Assembly: GCA_028689655.1 (NCBI GenBank)
Contig: JAQVCT010000008.1
Coordinates: forward strand, 1 to 64,000
Origin: Lachnospiraceae bacterium
GTDB taxonomy: Bacteria; Bacillota; Clostridia; Lachnospirales; Lachnospiraceae
DNA: 64,000 nucleotides
Direction of reading: 5' to 3'
Numbering within the stretch: the first letter of the stretch is position 1; every line of letters begins with the position of its first letter. Below the pieces are notes generated by a model. That model searched no databases. It was not told where the DNA came from and saw only the letters and a program-made list of their open reading frames with translations. Shown here piece by piece: positions 50,436-58,999 of the stretch. The position numbers were made by a program, and so were the translations under genes.

Positions 50436-53400
50436 TCAGCGGATCCTAAATAAATTCTCCACCATATACTCTTTTTTATATAATTCCTGAAAAAGCTGCT
50501 CCACCGTATCATAATCCTGGAGCGTCTTTGCCGTTGCAATGTCATTTATGATCATGAACTTGCTGTCTCCGGCATCCTCTGACATGACAGTATTCTGTAT
50601 GGTTCCACTCTCTGTCAGTTTCTCATGCCCGCCTATCTCTTCCGTAATATAATACTGGATATTCTCTCCGAAAAAGAGCACGAATCCTTTTAAAAATACT
50701 CTGCCATAGATTCCCCTCAGCTCTTCTTTCCGATACTCTGAGGATTGTTCCTCGCCCTCCCTGGAGAATACATAATGCAGGCAGACCTTGCATCTACTGT
50801 TGGACTTATATTCCAGCATGACACGATCCTGCATCATGGACAGCTCCGGCACCAGATCAATAAATTCCATATAAAATGACAGATAGAGCTGTAAGCCTAT
50901 CATTTCTCGAATGATCTGTTTTACCAGGATGCCTGTCCCCTCATCCAGCTGATCTTTATTCTCTGCAAAATGTTTCAGGTAGGCAAATTTACATACTCTG
51001 CTCACTTCCACACCGTTCTGCATCATATCGGTGAGATAACGGAATACGTTGGTATTCATCACCTTGTCATCCGCAAAATATTCATAGGCACAATGTGCCA
51101 GAAAAGCCAGTTTGATTTCCGAATCCGCACCTGTTTCCACATAATGCATGAAGATCTCGATGCCCTCCGGGATAAAGGAGCAGCTATACAGCATCTGTAT
51201 GATGATCCGCTCACTGAGCACCCGAACGTCCAGTCCGAAATTCACCGCCGCCTTCCAGATATCTCTCAGTTCTTTCGTGTTGCCTTTATAATGATTCACC
51301 AGATATTGCAATACATTTTCATCGTATTTTTTAGATACAAATGACACATGACATAACTGAAGCAGATACTCATCATAATAAAATTCATTTCTCTCCAGCA
51401 GTCTGCTGCACAGCCGGAATAGGACTTTCCCTGGAATATCTTCCGCACCGCAGGCTCGTATCCATTCCATTGCTCTGTCATACATCCCACGATTCACCAT
51501 ATACTGGATGAACTCTGCGCGTTCCCTCTCATCCATTCCATCCAGGGATGCCCGCTGTAGATACTCATCCAGTTCTCTGATCATATCATGCTCAAAATAG
51601 TACTCTGCCAGTTTGACACGAATCTCCCGCTTATACTCCATACGTACCTGTTCCGAATCCACCAGCCGGGCAAAATGCACATAATTATCCTCCGTGATAG
51701 TGACATAGTCACTGCTGCTCTCACAAATATAGATATCAAGACCCAGATCATCCAGGTTCATTTTCTCCATGACCCGAATCAGTCTTCGTGGAGAAATGAA
51801 TTTGATCAGGGTATATCTGTCCTTATCCCTGTAACGGTTGCCAAACCCATCCTGCAAAAATATCTGATATCCTGCGCTGTAGATGGCAATGGTAGCCTTC
51901 CCGTTGGATACAGGATAGCGAACCTCTCCTTTTAATTTGTCGTGGATGACCACGACCTGACGGATATTGGCATCCTCCACCTCCACCTGGTGCAGGAACA
52001 GCAACGGTGCCAGTGCATTTGCCACAGTCTCATTCATCCCCGCCGGGGAGATCAACTCCACATAGAGGTAGGCAAGTTCCCGATTCATGTGATTTTTCTG
52101 TAATTGATCCACCACAAAATGATTCATCTGCTCCCCGTAGGAGCGCACCATCTCCGGAAACATATCTCTGTGCCGCAGCAGATTGGCATATAGGAATGCC
52201 GTTCGCTCGTAGGGCAGATTGCAGGCGTAAGCGAAATACATCATGACAATCTTAGGCAGTTCTCCCACATAATCCAGAGAGATGGACAGCATGAAATACT
52301 CGTACAATTTCGTCACACGAATCTGCTTTTCCACCCCCAGGGCATACCATTTGAAATAGGCGTGATCTGTCTTATTTCCTTTCATGAGCAGTTCACAGAT
52401 CTCCTGTACGGACTCCACATCCCTGGTCTGTTCATAGCAATACTCCAGGATATGATATAACCGATTGGAGAAATTCTTCATACGTCCTGCCAGATAGTGA
52501 ATCTGCGGAATCACATCAATACCCAGCAATTCTTTTTTCACAGCAAAGTTCAATATCTGTATCTCAAATTCCCCCAGCTCCTGCAATAAGGAAGGGTTGG
52601 CATTCATGAGATAGGTCGCTTCTATGTATAGTACCGGACTACAGTTTCCATAGTGGAACTGTTCCTCCAGAAGAATCCATTTCCTGGCAGGATTTCTGCT
52701 GTACTCCTCGCGAAGATAGAGCAGCAGCCACGCGATTCTCCAGTTTCCACGATTTTGGGAATAAATCGTCTCAATGGTCTCCGTCTGTTTATTCACATAA
52801 GTTTCTTCCCGCTTATATAATGTCTTCAAATAGAGATAGTAGCAGATAACCTCCGGTGGATAGTCCTCGTCCTCCAGCATATCTTTCACGTGATCCAGCA
52901 CCCACTTTGCCTCATTGTACCGCTCCTGTGTGATAAGGATCTGGGCATGGAACAGCCGGTATACCGGAGTCTTATCATCACATTTGATCAGTTGCTGTAT
53001 GATATTCTCAGTAGCACTGATCCAATTCGCTGTATTGACGCGTTTCATCCTGAAATTCATATACTGATTCATCAGTTGGACATTCAGTTTCCGCTGTTCA
53101 CTGACACTTTTTTTTCTTTGATTGGTCCTGGTGACCTCAATGGGAAAACGCATCTCCCCATAAGGATATACGAAACGAATCGCTCCATAATTGATCCCAC
53201 TATGAAGCTTCTCGCTATAAATGTAGAGATTCAACTGATAGAAATTTCCCAGGAACTCATCATCTGTGAGGTATTCTTTTTCCGCTGTGAGGAAATCTCC
53301 CTCGATGAAAATGTAGAGAGAGACATAGCCCCAGCCATTTTTCGTGATACCGATCTTCTCCCCGACCACACCCTCCGGGTCCGAAATATTCAACTGTTCC

Positions 53401-54011
53401 TTATCCAGCAGATACTCAATGGGCTGTTTCTTATTCACATCAATGAGAAATTCTTCCACATTCTGTTCGTTTCCAAAGTCTTTCGCCAGTCCCTTATAGA
53501 CACTGAAATACTGCCTGTCATTCCCCACGAGGATCTTGGCAAAATCATTGGAATAGAAAAGCTGAAGTGCCTCCCTCCAGTTGGTCTTTGCCAGATTGGC
53601 AAAATGAAAGAGATTTTTGATATTGCCCAGAGACGTCTCCAGATTCGTGTGGGCGACGATGAATACGAACGGCAGGAAATATTCCCCCTTTTCCGACACC
53701 ACATAGATCTCACCCTTAAGGACCTCGCCCTCCTCCAGTCCGGTGGCATCGAAAATGTAGTCTATCTCCACCTCATTCCCCTGAAACCGGTTATTCTGGA
53801 AATGAATGCGCATGTCCGAAGCGTATAAATATCCTTCATTTTCCCTGCTGCTTCCCTGGCTGCTGATATGAAAAGAACCTTTACATTTCTCATCCTTTTT
53901 CACGGTTTCTTCTAATTTTGGGCATGAAAAGTCCAGAGAAGCATTTTCCATATCAAATTGCTCATTCAGGTACTTTTCCAGCACTTTTTCCAAGTCACTC
54001 ACCCACTTCAT
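50436..54011 (-). CDS. Giant DUF5717 protein
   Basis: 1191 residues, first gene of the operon. The N-terminal part (about 1-200) is beta-rich (LDFSCPKLEETVKKDEKCKG, IHFQNNRFQGNEVEIDYIFD) like DUF5717_N, and from about 340 onward the protein is a long array of helical repeats (for example DDKTPVYRLFHAQILITQ and DEYLQRASLDGMDERERAE). A beta segment (about 690-760) lies in the middle. There is no signal peptide, membrane helix or catalytic motif. I associate the family with Lachnospiraceae. Its size suggests a scaffold that the Hsp70-like protein remodels. No clear ribosome site precedes the ATG; the promoter is at 54057-54086. Confidence 0.8.
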   Translation of the reverse strand: MKWVSDLEKVLEKYLNEQFDMENASLDFSCPKLEETVKKDEKCKGSFHISSQGSSRENEGYLYASDMRIHFQNNRFQGNEVEIDYIFDATGLEEGEVLKGEIYVVSEKGEYFLPFVFIVAHTNLETSLGNIKNLFHFANLAKTNWREALQLFYSNDFAKILVGNDRQYFSVYKGLAKDFGNEQNVEEFLIDVNKKQPIEYLLDKEQLNISDPEGVVGEKIGITKNGWGYVSLYIFIEGDFLTAEKEYLTDDEFLGNFYQLNLYIYSEKLHSGINYGAIRFVYPYGEMRFPIEVTRTNQRKKSVSEQRKLNVQLMNQYMNFRMKRVNTANWISATENIIQQLIKCDDKTPVYRLFHAQILITQERYNEAKWVLDHVKDMLEDEDYPPEVICYYLYLKTLYKREETYVNKQTETIETIYSQNRGNWRIAWLLLYLREEYSRNPARKWILLEEQFHYGNCSPVLYIEATYLMNANPSLLQELGEFEIQILNFAVKKELLGIDVIPQIHYLAGRMKNFSNRLYHILEYCYEQTRDVESVQEICELLMKGNKTDHAYFKWYALGVEKQIRVTKLYEYFMLSISLDYVGELPKIVMMYFAYACNLPYERTAFLYANLLRHRDMFPEMVRSYGEQMNHFVVDQLQKNHMNRELAYLYVELISPAGMNETVANALAPLLFLHQVEVEDANIRQVVVIHDKLKGEVRYPVSNGKATIAIYSAGYQIFLQDGFGNRYRDKDRYTLIKFISPRRLIRVMEKMNLDDLGLDIYICESSSDYVTITEDNYVHFARLVDSEQVRMEYKREIRVKLAEYYFEHDMIRELDEYLQRASLDGMDERERAEFIQYMVNRGMYDRAMEWIRACGAEDIPGKVLFRLCSRLLERNEFYYDEYLLQLCHVSFVSKKYDENVLQYLVNHYKGNTKELRDIWKAAVNFGLDVRVLSERIIIQMLYSCSFIPEGIEIFMHYVETGADSEIKLAFLAHCAYEYFADDKVMNTNVFRYLTDMMQNGVEVSRVCKFAYLKHFAENKDQLDEGTGILVKQIIREMIGLQLYLSFYMEFIDLVPELSMMQDRVMLEYKSNSRCKVCLHYVFSREGEEQSSEYRKEELRGIYGRVFLKGFVLFFGENIQYYITEEIGGHEKLTESGTIQNTVMSEDAGDSKFMIINDIATAKTLQDYDTVEQLFQELYKKEYMVENLFRIR

Positions 54012-54056
54012 CTATATTTCTATAACATACATCGTTCTTCGTTCTAATCAAGAACA

Positions 54057-54086
54057 AGTATAACATTATTATGACTTTTTTCGCAA
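54057..54086 (-). promoter_or_regulatory. Promoter of the DUF5717 operon
   Basis: On the minus strand TTGCGA (54081-54086), an 18-bp spacer and TATACT (54057-54062), 46 bp before the ATG of the DUF5717 gene. It is divergent from and nearly adjacent to the GntR promoter, so the two units share a 185-bp control region. Confidence 0.6.
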
Positions 54087-54104
54087 CAAAAGGGTACTAA
54101 AGTC

Positions 54105-54132
54105 TTGACATTTTCTGCGCATAATGTATTAT
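54105..54132 (+). promoter_or_regulatory. Promoter of the GntR-ABC operon
   Basis: TTGACA (54105-54110), a 16-bp spacer and TATTAT (54127-54132). The following TGTATTAATTGTATAGTACA (54134-54153) contains GTA/TAC half-sites typical of YtrA-type GntR operators, which would place the repressor over the start of transcription. Confidence 0.65.
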
Positions 54133-54196
54133 TGTATTAATTGTATAGTACAGATAAGCTGTGCCTGCAAAAGTTCATGATCAGGAAGGAGATAAA

Positions 54197-54568
54197 ATGG
54201 CGTGGGATTTGGATTCTGACAGACCGATTTATGCACAAATCGTGGAAAAAATTCAGATGCAGATTGTATCCGGCTACTATAAGCCCGGGGACAAATTACC
54301 AAGTGTTCGTGAGTTAGCTGCGCTTGCCTGTGTGAACCCTAATACGATGCAAAAAGCATTTGCGGAATTAGAGCGAAGCGGATTAATCAAGACGATGCGA
54401 ACCACCGGGAGACTGGTCACAGAGGATATCCACATGATCGAGGGGATACAAAAAGCTCTGGCAAATCAACAGCTACAGATCTTTTTCGAAAAAATGATGA
54501 AATTGGGGTATGAAAAGGACCAGATATTGTCTCTTCTGGAACAGTCAATTCGAGAACAGGATTCATAA
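54197..54568 (+). CDS. GntR-family regulator (YtrA subfamily)
   Basis: 123 residues from the ATG at 54197, with AAGGAGATAAA just upstream. It has the winged HTH of the GntR family (RPIYAQIVEKIQMQIVSGYYKPGDKLPSVRELAALACVNPNTMQKAFAELERSGLI) and only a short helical tail, which defines the YtrA subgroup. These repress the ABC transporter operon they are part of and respond to cell-wall-active compounds in Bacillus. It is followed 31 bp later by an ABC ATPase. Confidence 0.9.
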   Translation: MAWDLDSDRPIYAQIVEKIQMQIVSGYYKPGDKLPSVRELAALACVNPNTMQKAFAELERSGLIKTMRTTGRLVTEDIHMIEGIQKALANQQLQIFFEKMMKLGYEKDQILSLLEQSIREQDS

Positions 54569-54599
54569 ACAGGATTTATAAAAATGAGGGGAGTTAAAA

Positions 54600-55301
54600 A
54601 TGACAGCATTATTAGAAGCGAACAATCTGACCAAAACATATGGAAATGATACCGTCGCTGTTGATCACCTGACCATCAGTATCGGCAGAGGACGGATCAT
54701 CGGTCTGCTGGGGCCTAATGGCAGTGGGAAAAGTACATTCATCAAACTGATCAACGGATTGCTGACACCAACGGAGGGAACTATCCTGATCAACGGGGCA
54801 GCACCTGGCGTCGAAAGTAAAAAAAGGATCGCCTATCTGCCGGAGCGTACCTATCTGCAAAGTAATATGAAAGTGAATCAGCTCATTGATTTTTTCGGAG
54901 ATTTCTATGAGGATTTTCAAAAAGATAAAGCATATGCCATGCTGCAGTCCATGGATATCAAATCAAATACGCGACTTCGCACTTTGTCTAAGGGAACAAA
55001 GGAGAAGGTGCAATTGATCCTGGTGATGAGCCGCAATGCAGATCTCTATATCCTGGACGAACCTATCGCGGGGGTGGACCCCGCCGCCAGGGACTTTATC
55101 CTTAAGACGATTATCAGTAATTATAATGAGAATGCCACCGTACTGCTATCCACACATCTCATATCCGATATTGAAAATATTCTGGATGATGTGATCTTCA
55201 TACAAGATGGTAAGATAAAGACACAGACCACTGTGGAAAATATCCGCGAGGACTATGGAAAATCTGTGGACGCATATTTTCGGGAGGTATTTGCATGTTA
55301 A
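54600..55301 (+). CDS. ABC transporter ATPase (YtrB-like)
   Basis: 233 residues. Walker A GPNGSGKS, signature degenerate as LSKGTKEKV, Walker B LYILDEPIAGVDP and switch His in STHLIS. The YtrB-like variant signature is normal for this group. It partners with the permease that starts inside its last codons (ATG at 55295). Probably exports or removes a toxic or envelope-active compound. GGGGAGTTAAAA precedes the ATG. Confidence 0.9.
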   Translation: MTALLEANNLTKTYGNDTVAVDHLTISIGRGRIIGLLGPNGSGKSTFIKLINGLLTPTEGTILINGAAPGVESKKRIAYLPERTYLQSNMKVNQLIDFFGDFYEDFQKDKAYAMLQSMDIKSNTRLRTLSKGTKEKVQLILVMSRNADLYILDEPIAGVDPAARDFILKTIISNYNENATVLLSTHLISDIENILDDVIFIQDGKIKTQTTVENIREDYGKSVDAYFREVFAC

Positions 55302-56110
55302 TCAGATCAATGAAATACTACTGGCAGTCTACCTATAAAATTATCCTTTTGATGAATCTGTACCTGCTGCTCACCACCGGTATCGGTGTGGCTACCTTAG
55401 CTGCAGGAGTATGGAATACCCACTCCGAAGGCATCACTACCCTGGGAGCGATCCTGTTCATCCTGTATGTGATTTCCATCGTATTTGTGAGTAATCTGGT
55501 GGTCATCTACATCGCCGTACATTTCTATCGCAATATGTACTCCGATGAGGCTTATCTGACTCATACGCTCCCGGTGAGCAAACATCATCTGCTGTTAAGT
55601 CAGACGATCATCGGAACGATCCACTGTTTCCTCACTTCCGTGATCATGTTAGCCTGTATCTTCGGGTTGATCTATTTCCTCTTCACCTGTCTGAATTCAC
55701 AGGCCAAGGAAGCTTTACAGCTGACCTACGATCCGGGAATGGCAGCCGATTTGTACACTGCTTTTGCAAATGGTGCCTTTTTCAAAGGACTTTTAATCGT
55801 TTTCTATTTTCTGCTGAGTTCCGCCCACAGCATCCTGCTGGCTTTCGCAGCAGTCGCCATGGGACAATTGTTCACCAGACACAGGATCATCGGTTCCATC
55901 ATCTGCTATATTGGTCTCTACACCATCATACAGATTGCCACCTCATTAGTCGTCATTCCATTCATGGGACTTTCTCTCTTCGGAAATGTTTCCATGGTAC
56001 AATTGATAAACTGTGGCCTGCTGGTGGAGACCCTGTTTGCCCTTGCATGCTGTGTGATCTTCTATCTGATCACCTATTATCTCCTTAGTCGAAAATTAAA
56101 TCTTGATTAA
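55295..56110 (+). CDS. ABC transporter permease
   Basis: 271 residues, six membrane helices (for example IILLMNLYLLLTTGIGVATLA, VISIVFVSNLVVIYIAVHF and LLVETLFALACCVIFYLITYYLL). The YRNMYSDEAYLTHTLPVSKHHLL segment is the cytoplasmic coupling loop of ABC-2 family permeases found with YtrA-type regulators. It overlaps the ATPase gene by 7 bases and ends the operon. Substrate unknown. Confidence 0.88.
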   Translation: MLIRSMKYYWQSTYKIILLMNLYLLLTTGIGVATLAAGVWNTHSEGITTLGAILFILYVISIVFVSNLVVIYIAVHFYRNMYSDEAYLTHTLPVSKHHLLLSQTIIGTIHCFLTSVIMLACIFGLIYFLFTCLNSQAKEALQLTYDPGMAADLYTAFANGAFFKGLLIVFYFLLSSAHSILLAFAAVAMGQLFTRHRIIGSIICYIGLYTIIQIATSLVVIPFMGLSLFGNVSMVQLINCGLLVETLFALACCVIFYLITYYLLSRKLNLD

Positions 56111-56164
56111 ATATATCATGTCGTCCTGTCCCGGGTTATCGCAACTGGGATAGGTGTCTGGTGA

Positions 56165-57442
56165 CTAGCAGTTGGTCATGATGCGGATGATCTCTTTATC
56201 GGTCTCTTTCATGCCGATCTTACCCAGTCGGCTGACATTCTGGATGGTATTCTCCACGCCTTTGGAAATGATTCCATCGCCGCCTTTAAATTCCTGTCCT
56301 TGGGTATACATATAGTACCCCAGGATACCTGCGTCAACGGCTGCTTCGATTTTCCCTGCACAGGATGGCTTGGCTCCATCACACACGATGCCGGAGACGA
56401 TGGCCACGGCATTTACCAGGGTATGTATGATTACCTGATAAGTGCCTCCCAGGAGATAAGCGATACCGCAGCCTGCACCACAGCCTGCGCTGATGGCACC
56501 ACAGTAAGCAGACATACGTCCGATTCCGGTCTTCTGATGAATGGTAATGAGGTTGGAGAGAATCAGTGCACGGTAAAGCTGCTCCTTGGATGCCTGTAAT
56601 TCTCTTCCATAGACAATCACAGGAATGGAGGCTGTCATGCCCTGATTTCCGCTTCCTGAGTTGATAATGACCGGCATCTCACACCCGCTCATCCTGGCGT
56701 CTGAACCTGCCGCAGCCATGGCTTTCGCTCTGTTCCGCACATCATTTCCATATGCCTTTATGAGAACACTGCCCACATTCGCCCCATAATCATTTGTCAT
56801 GCCCTCCTGGGCAATGGCCATATTACAATTGATCTGTCTGTCCAGTATTTCTGACACATCCGTCAGTTCTGCTGTCATTGCAAATTCATAGATGTGCTCC
56901 ATATCCAATAAACTTCTATCGGTAAGGCTCACATTGGTAGCCGCCACTTCCCCAGCCTGATACAGTATCTCATCATCTTTTTCGATCAGTACGATATTGG
57001 TATGAAAACCGGATATACGCACTTTTGTAAAATGTGTTCCAGCGTATTCTGTCACCTGAATATCCAACTGTTCCTCCGTCTCCAGTGGTAAGACTTTGAT
57101 ATCCGCTGTTGCGAGAAATGATGCCATCTCTTCTTTCTGTGCTTCTGTCACATTGGCGATTACCTGCAATGCCTTGGCGGAATCTCCCCCTGTGATACCG
57201 ATGGCTGCCGAAGCCTCGATTCCCTTTCTGCCCCCTGTATTTGGCACTACAACACTCTTCACATTCTTCACGATATTCCCACTTACCTCTATGAGCACAC
57301 GATCCGGCTCTGCACCCAGCACATCCCTTGCCTTTGCGGCACAGTAGGCGATGGCAATGGGCTCCGTACATCCCATGGCGGGTACTAATTCTTCTCTCAG
57401 TATCTGTAAATAATTTTGATATAACACATCTTCTTTTTTCAT
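56165..57442 (-). CDS. L-cysteine desulfidase / CyuA-type (UPF0597)
   Basis: 425 residues from the ATG at 57442 (MKKEDVLYQNYLQILREEL); an ATG 24 bases upstream is also possible and neither has a strong ribosome site. Motifs of the family are MGCTEPIAIAYC, SGNIVKNVKSVVVPNTGG, the SGSGNQGMTASIPV loop and the C-terminal cysteines in SAGCGAGCGIAYLLGG and CDGAKPSCAGKIEAAV, expected to hold a [4Fe-4S] cluster. The enzyme splits L-cysteine into pyruvate, ammonia and hydrogen sulfide without PLP. It is the only gene of its unit. Confidence 0.88.
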   Translation of the reverse strand: MKKEDVLYQNYLQILREELVPAMGCTEPIAIAYCAAKARDVLGAEPDRVLIEVSGNIVKNVKSVVVPNTGGRKGIEASAAIGITGGDSAKALQVIANVTEAQKEEMASFLATADIKVLPLETEEQLDIQVTEYAGTHFTKVRISGFHTNIVLIEKDDEILYQAGEVAATNVSLTDRSLLDMEHIYEFAMTAELTDVSEILDRQINCNMAIAQEGMTNDYGANVGSVLIKAYGNDVRNRAKAMAAAGSDARMSGCEMPVIINSGSGNQGMTASIPVIVYGRELQASKEQLYRALILSNLITIHQKTGIGRMSAYCGAISAGCGAGCGIAYLLGGTYQVIIHTLVNAVAIVSGIVCDGAKPSCAGKIEAAVDAGILGYYMYTQGQEFKGGDGIISKGVENTIQNVSRLGKIGMKETDKEIIRIMTNC

Positions 57443-57482
57443 CTGCACTGCGTGCCCCTTTATCATTTTTAATGAAACGTAA

Positions 57483-57516
57483 AGAACCCAAGACCTTCAT
57501 CGGCATCTTGGGTTCT
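57483..57516 (-). terminator. Terminator after the VanW gene
   Basis: AGAACCCAAGA pairs perfectly with TCTTGGGTTCT around a 12-base loop, followed on the minus strand by TTTACG. It sits 26 bp after the VanW stop and 41 bp before the start of the desulfidase gene, insulating the two. Confidence 0.85.
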
Positions 57517-57541
57517 ATCTAATTATCTCACTTTACCACAT

Positions 57542-58618
57542 TTATGATACAGAATCAACATGTGGTCTATATTTTGAATTCGCTACTTTGACAGTCTGCA
57601 CTTCTACCCCATTGACGGAGGTGGTGAGATAGGATGTGGCTGACAAATCTCCCGTTCTCTCTGACCAGAACCGATAGCTCCTGCCCTGTAGGGAAGATGT
57701 CTGCACATAGACTGTGATCGTCAGTTTCTTATCCACAGTCTGTGCCTGGATAACCACTGGTGTATCATAATCATTGCGGAATCTCATATCCAATGATCCC
57801 TGTGAAATAGCAGCATCCTGGCCAAGTGGAAGGTAATGAACCGGCATACTGTGTGGATGTCTCTCGATCACGGTCAGCCCTGCATTCATAACTGCATTAT
57901 ATATGGTAGAAGATACCTGACAAATGCCACCACCGATTGCTGACACTGTCTCACCATTTTCATATGCTCCTGCTTCCTTATATCCGTTAGCTGTTGTTCT
58001 GGGGAGAATGGCATCACTTACAGATACCACCTGTCCAGGCTGTACCACATAATTATTCAAATGCGCTGCTGCGATCTCCACGTTATTACAACGGTTGCTG
58101 GAGCTGGTAGAATAACTGGTCTCGCACCCGCCTGCCAGAGAGTAGCCTTCCATACTGGTCACCGCCATAGGTGCTATTATTATTTTCATGTGATTATCTG
58201 CAAGATCCACTACGATAGTACCAACATTTTCCATGGACAAACGTGCCTGTAAATTCGTCACTAACCAACTCCTGAATTCATCATTTAACTGATAACACAT
58301 CTTACGAGTCGTACCATCCTCACCCAGAACATCTACCGTATATGCTGCAAGCTGCGTGTTCACACCGTTTAAAAAGGTATCCATCGCTGTGGGATCTGAC
58401 AGCAGATTCACATTTAGCGCCCAGGTGGTTCCATTGATCTGAAGTACAAGCTGCTGACTGAGCCATGCAGGATTCACATTCTGAAGATCTACATACTCCG
58501 CTGTTGCTAACGCGCTGTTTGAGATAAGTAATGTGATAAACATCGTCATCACAAACAATCCCAGTGCTCTCTTTATTGATTTCTTTGCATTTACATATGC
58601 TTTTCCTATTCCATTCAT
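57542..58618 (-). CDS. VanW-family protein with signal anchor
   Basis: 358 residues. A membrane helix near 15-38 (KRALGLFVMTMFITLLISNSAL) is followed by an extracellular region; the VanW domain occupies about 175-300 (NRCNNVEIAAAHLNNYVVQPGQVVSVSD, GICQVSSTIYNAVMNAGLTVIERHPH and DAAISQGSLDMRFRND). VanW-like proteins are found near vancomycin-resistance and spore or cell-wall genes; the function is unknown and no van genes are present here. The C-terminal 60 residues form a beta extension. Single gene, terminator at 57483. Confidence 0.87.
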   Translation of the reverse strand: MNGIGKAYVNAKKSIKRALGLFVMTMFITLLISNSALATAEYVDLQNVNPAWLSQQLVLQINGTTWALNVNLLSDPTAMDTFLNGVNTQLAAYTVDVLGEDGTTRKMCYQLNDEFRSWLVTNLQARLSMENVGTIVVDLADNHMKIIIAPMAVTSMEGYSLAGGCETSYSTSSSNRCNNVEIAAAHLNNYVVQPGQVVSVSDAILPRTTANGYKEAGAYENGETVSAIGGGICQVSSTIYNAVMNAGLTVIERHPHSMPVHYLPLGQDAAISQGSLDMRFRNDYDTPVVIQAQTVDKKLTITVYVQTSSLQGRSYRFWSERTGDLSATSYLTTSVNGVEVQTVKVANSKYRPHVDSVS

Positions 58619-58904
58619 TATCTACCGTCCCTCACATTTTATGGAACATCAGCCATCCAGAGCTGACGCTGTCTATCATAACCATCCTATTCTTGTATAC
58701 TACAAAAATAGCACCTTTTTGAAAATTGGGCAACGGCAGATATAACGTAAAAATAATTACCTCTTCCATAAAAATTGTTCACATTTCACAGAATATTCAC
58801 ATTTTTCATCCAAAGCTTCCTGTTTTACATCTGTTTTATCCATATCGCTATCTGTTATAATCTATATTTTTATCTGTTATCTTCTATCTTTCCATCTCAT
58901 ATAC

Positions 58905-58940
58905 TATGATGTAAGGGTCAAAAGGTGTTTTTCCCCTTGA
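58905..58940. repeat. Dispersed TATGATGTAAGGG hairpin repeat, copy 2
   Basis: Starts TATGATGTAAGGGTCAAAA like the copy at 28808, and then diverges into GGTGTTTTTCCCC, which still pairs GGGtCAAAA-like arms. The rest of 58619-58904 is AT-rich upstream DNA of the VanW gene without a gene; several GTTTTATCCATATC-like and TTATCTGTTATC stretches resemble the repeats before recQ. Confidence 0.6.
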
Positions 58941-58959
58941 TACTTACGGATATGATAAA

Positions 58960-58994
58960 ATCGCTAAAACACCAACTTGCAATGTTTTAGCGAT
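58960..58994 (-). terminator. Terminator after the chemoreceptor gene
   Basis: ATCGCTAAAACA at 58960-58971 pairs perfectly with TGTTTTAGCGAT at 58983-58994, followed on the minus strand by TTTATC. It begins 5 bp after the stop codon at 59000. Confidence 0.88.
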
Positions 58995-58999
58995 TCAAC

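Noticed and set aside
52890..53828. 312-codon plus-strand open frame
   Set aside because: It is antisense to the DUF5717 gene, has no ribosome site and reads as a reverse shadow of its codon pattern.
57542..58618. Vancomycin resistance locus because of VanW
   Set aside because: No vanH, vanA/B/G, vanX or vanRS genes; VanW-domain proteins are common in susceptible Clostridia.
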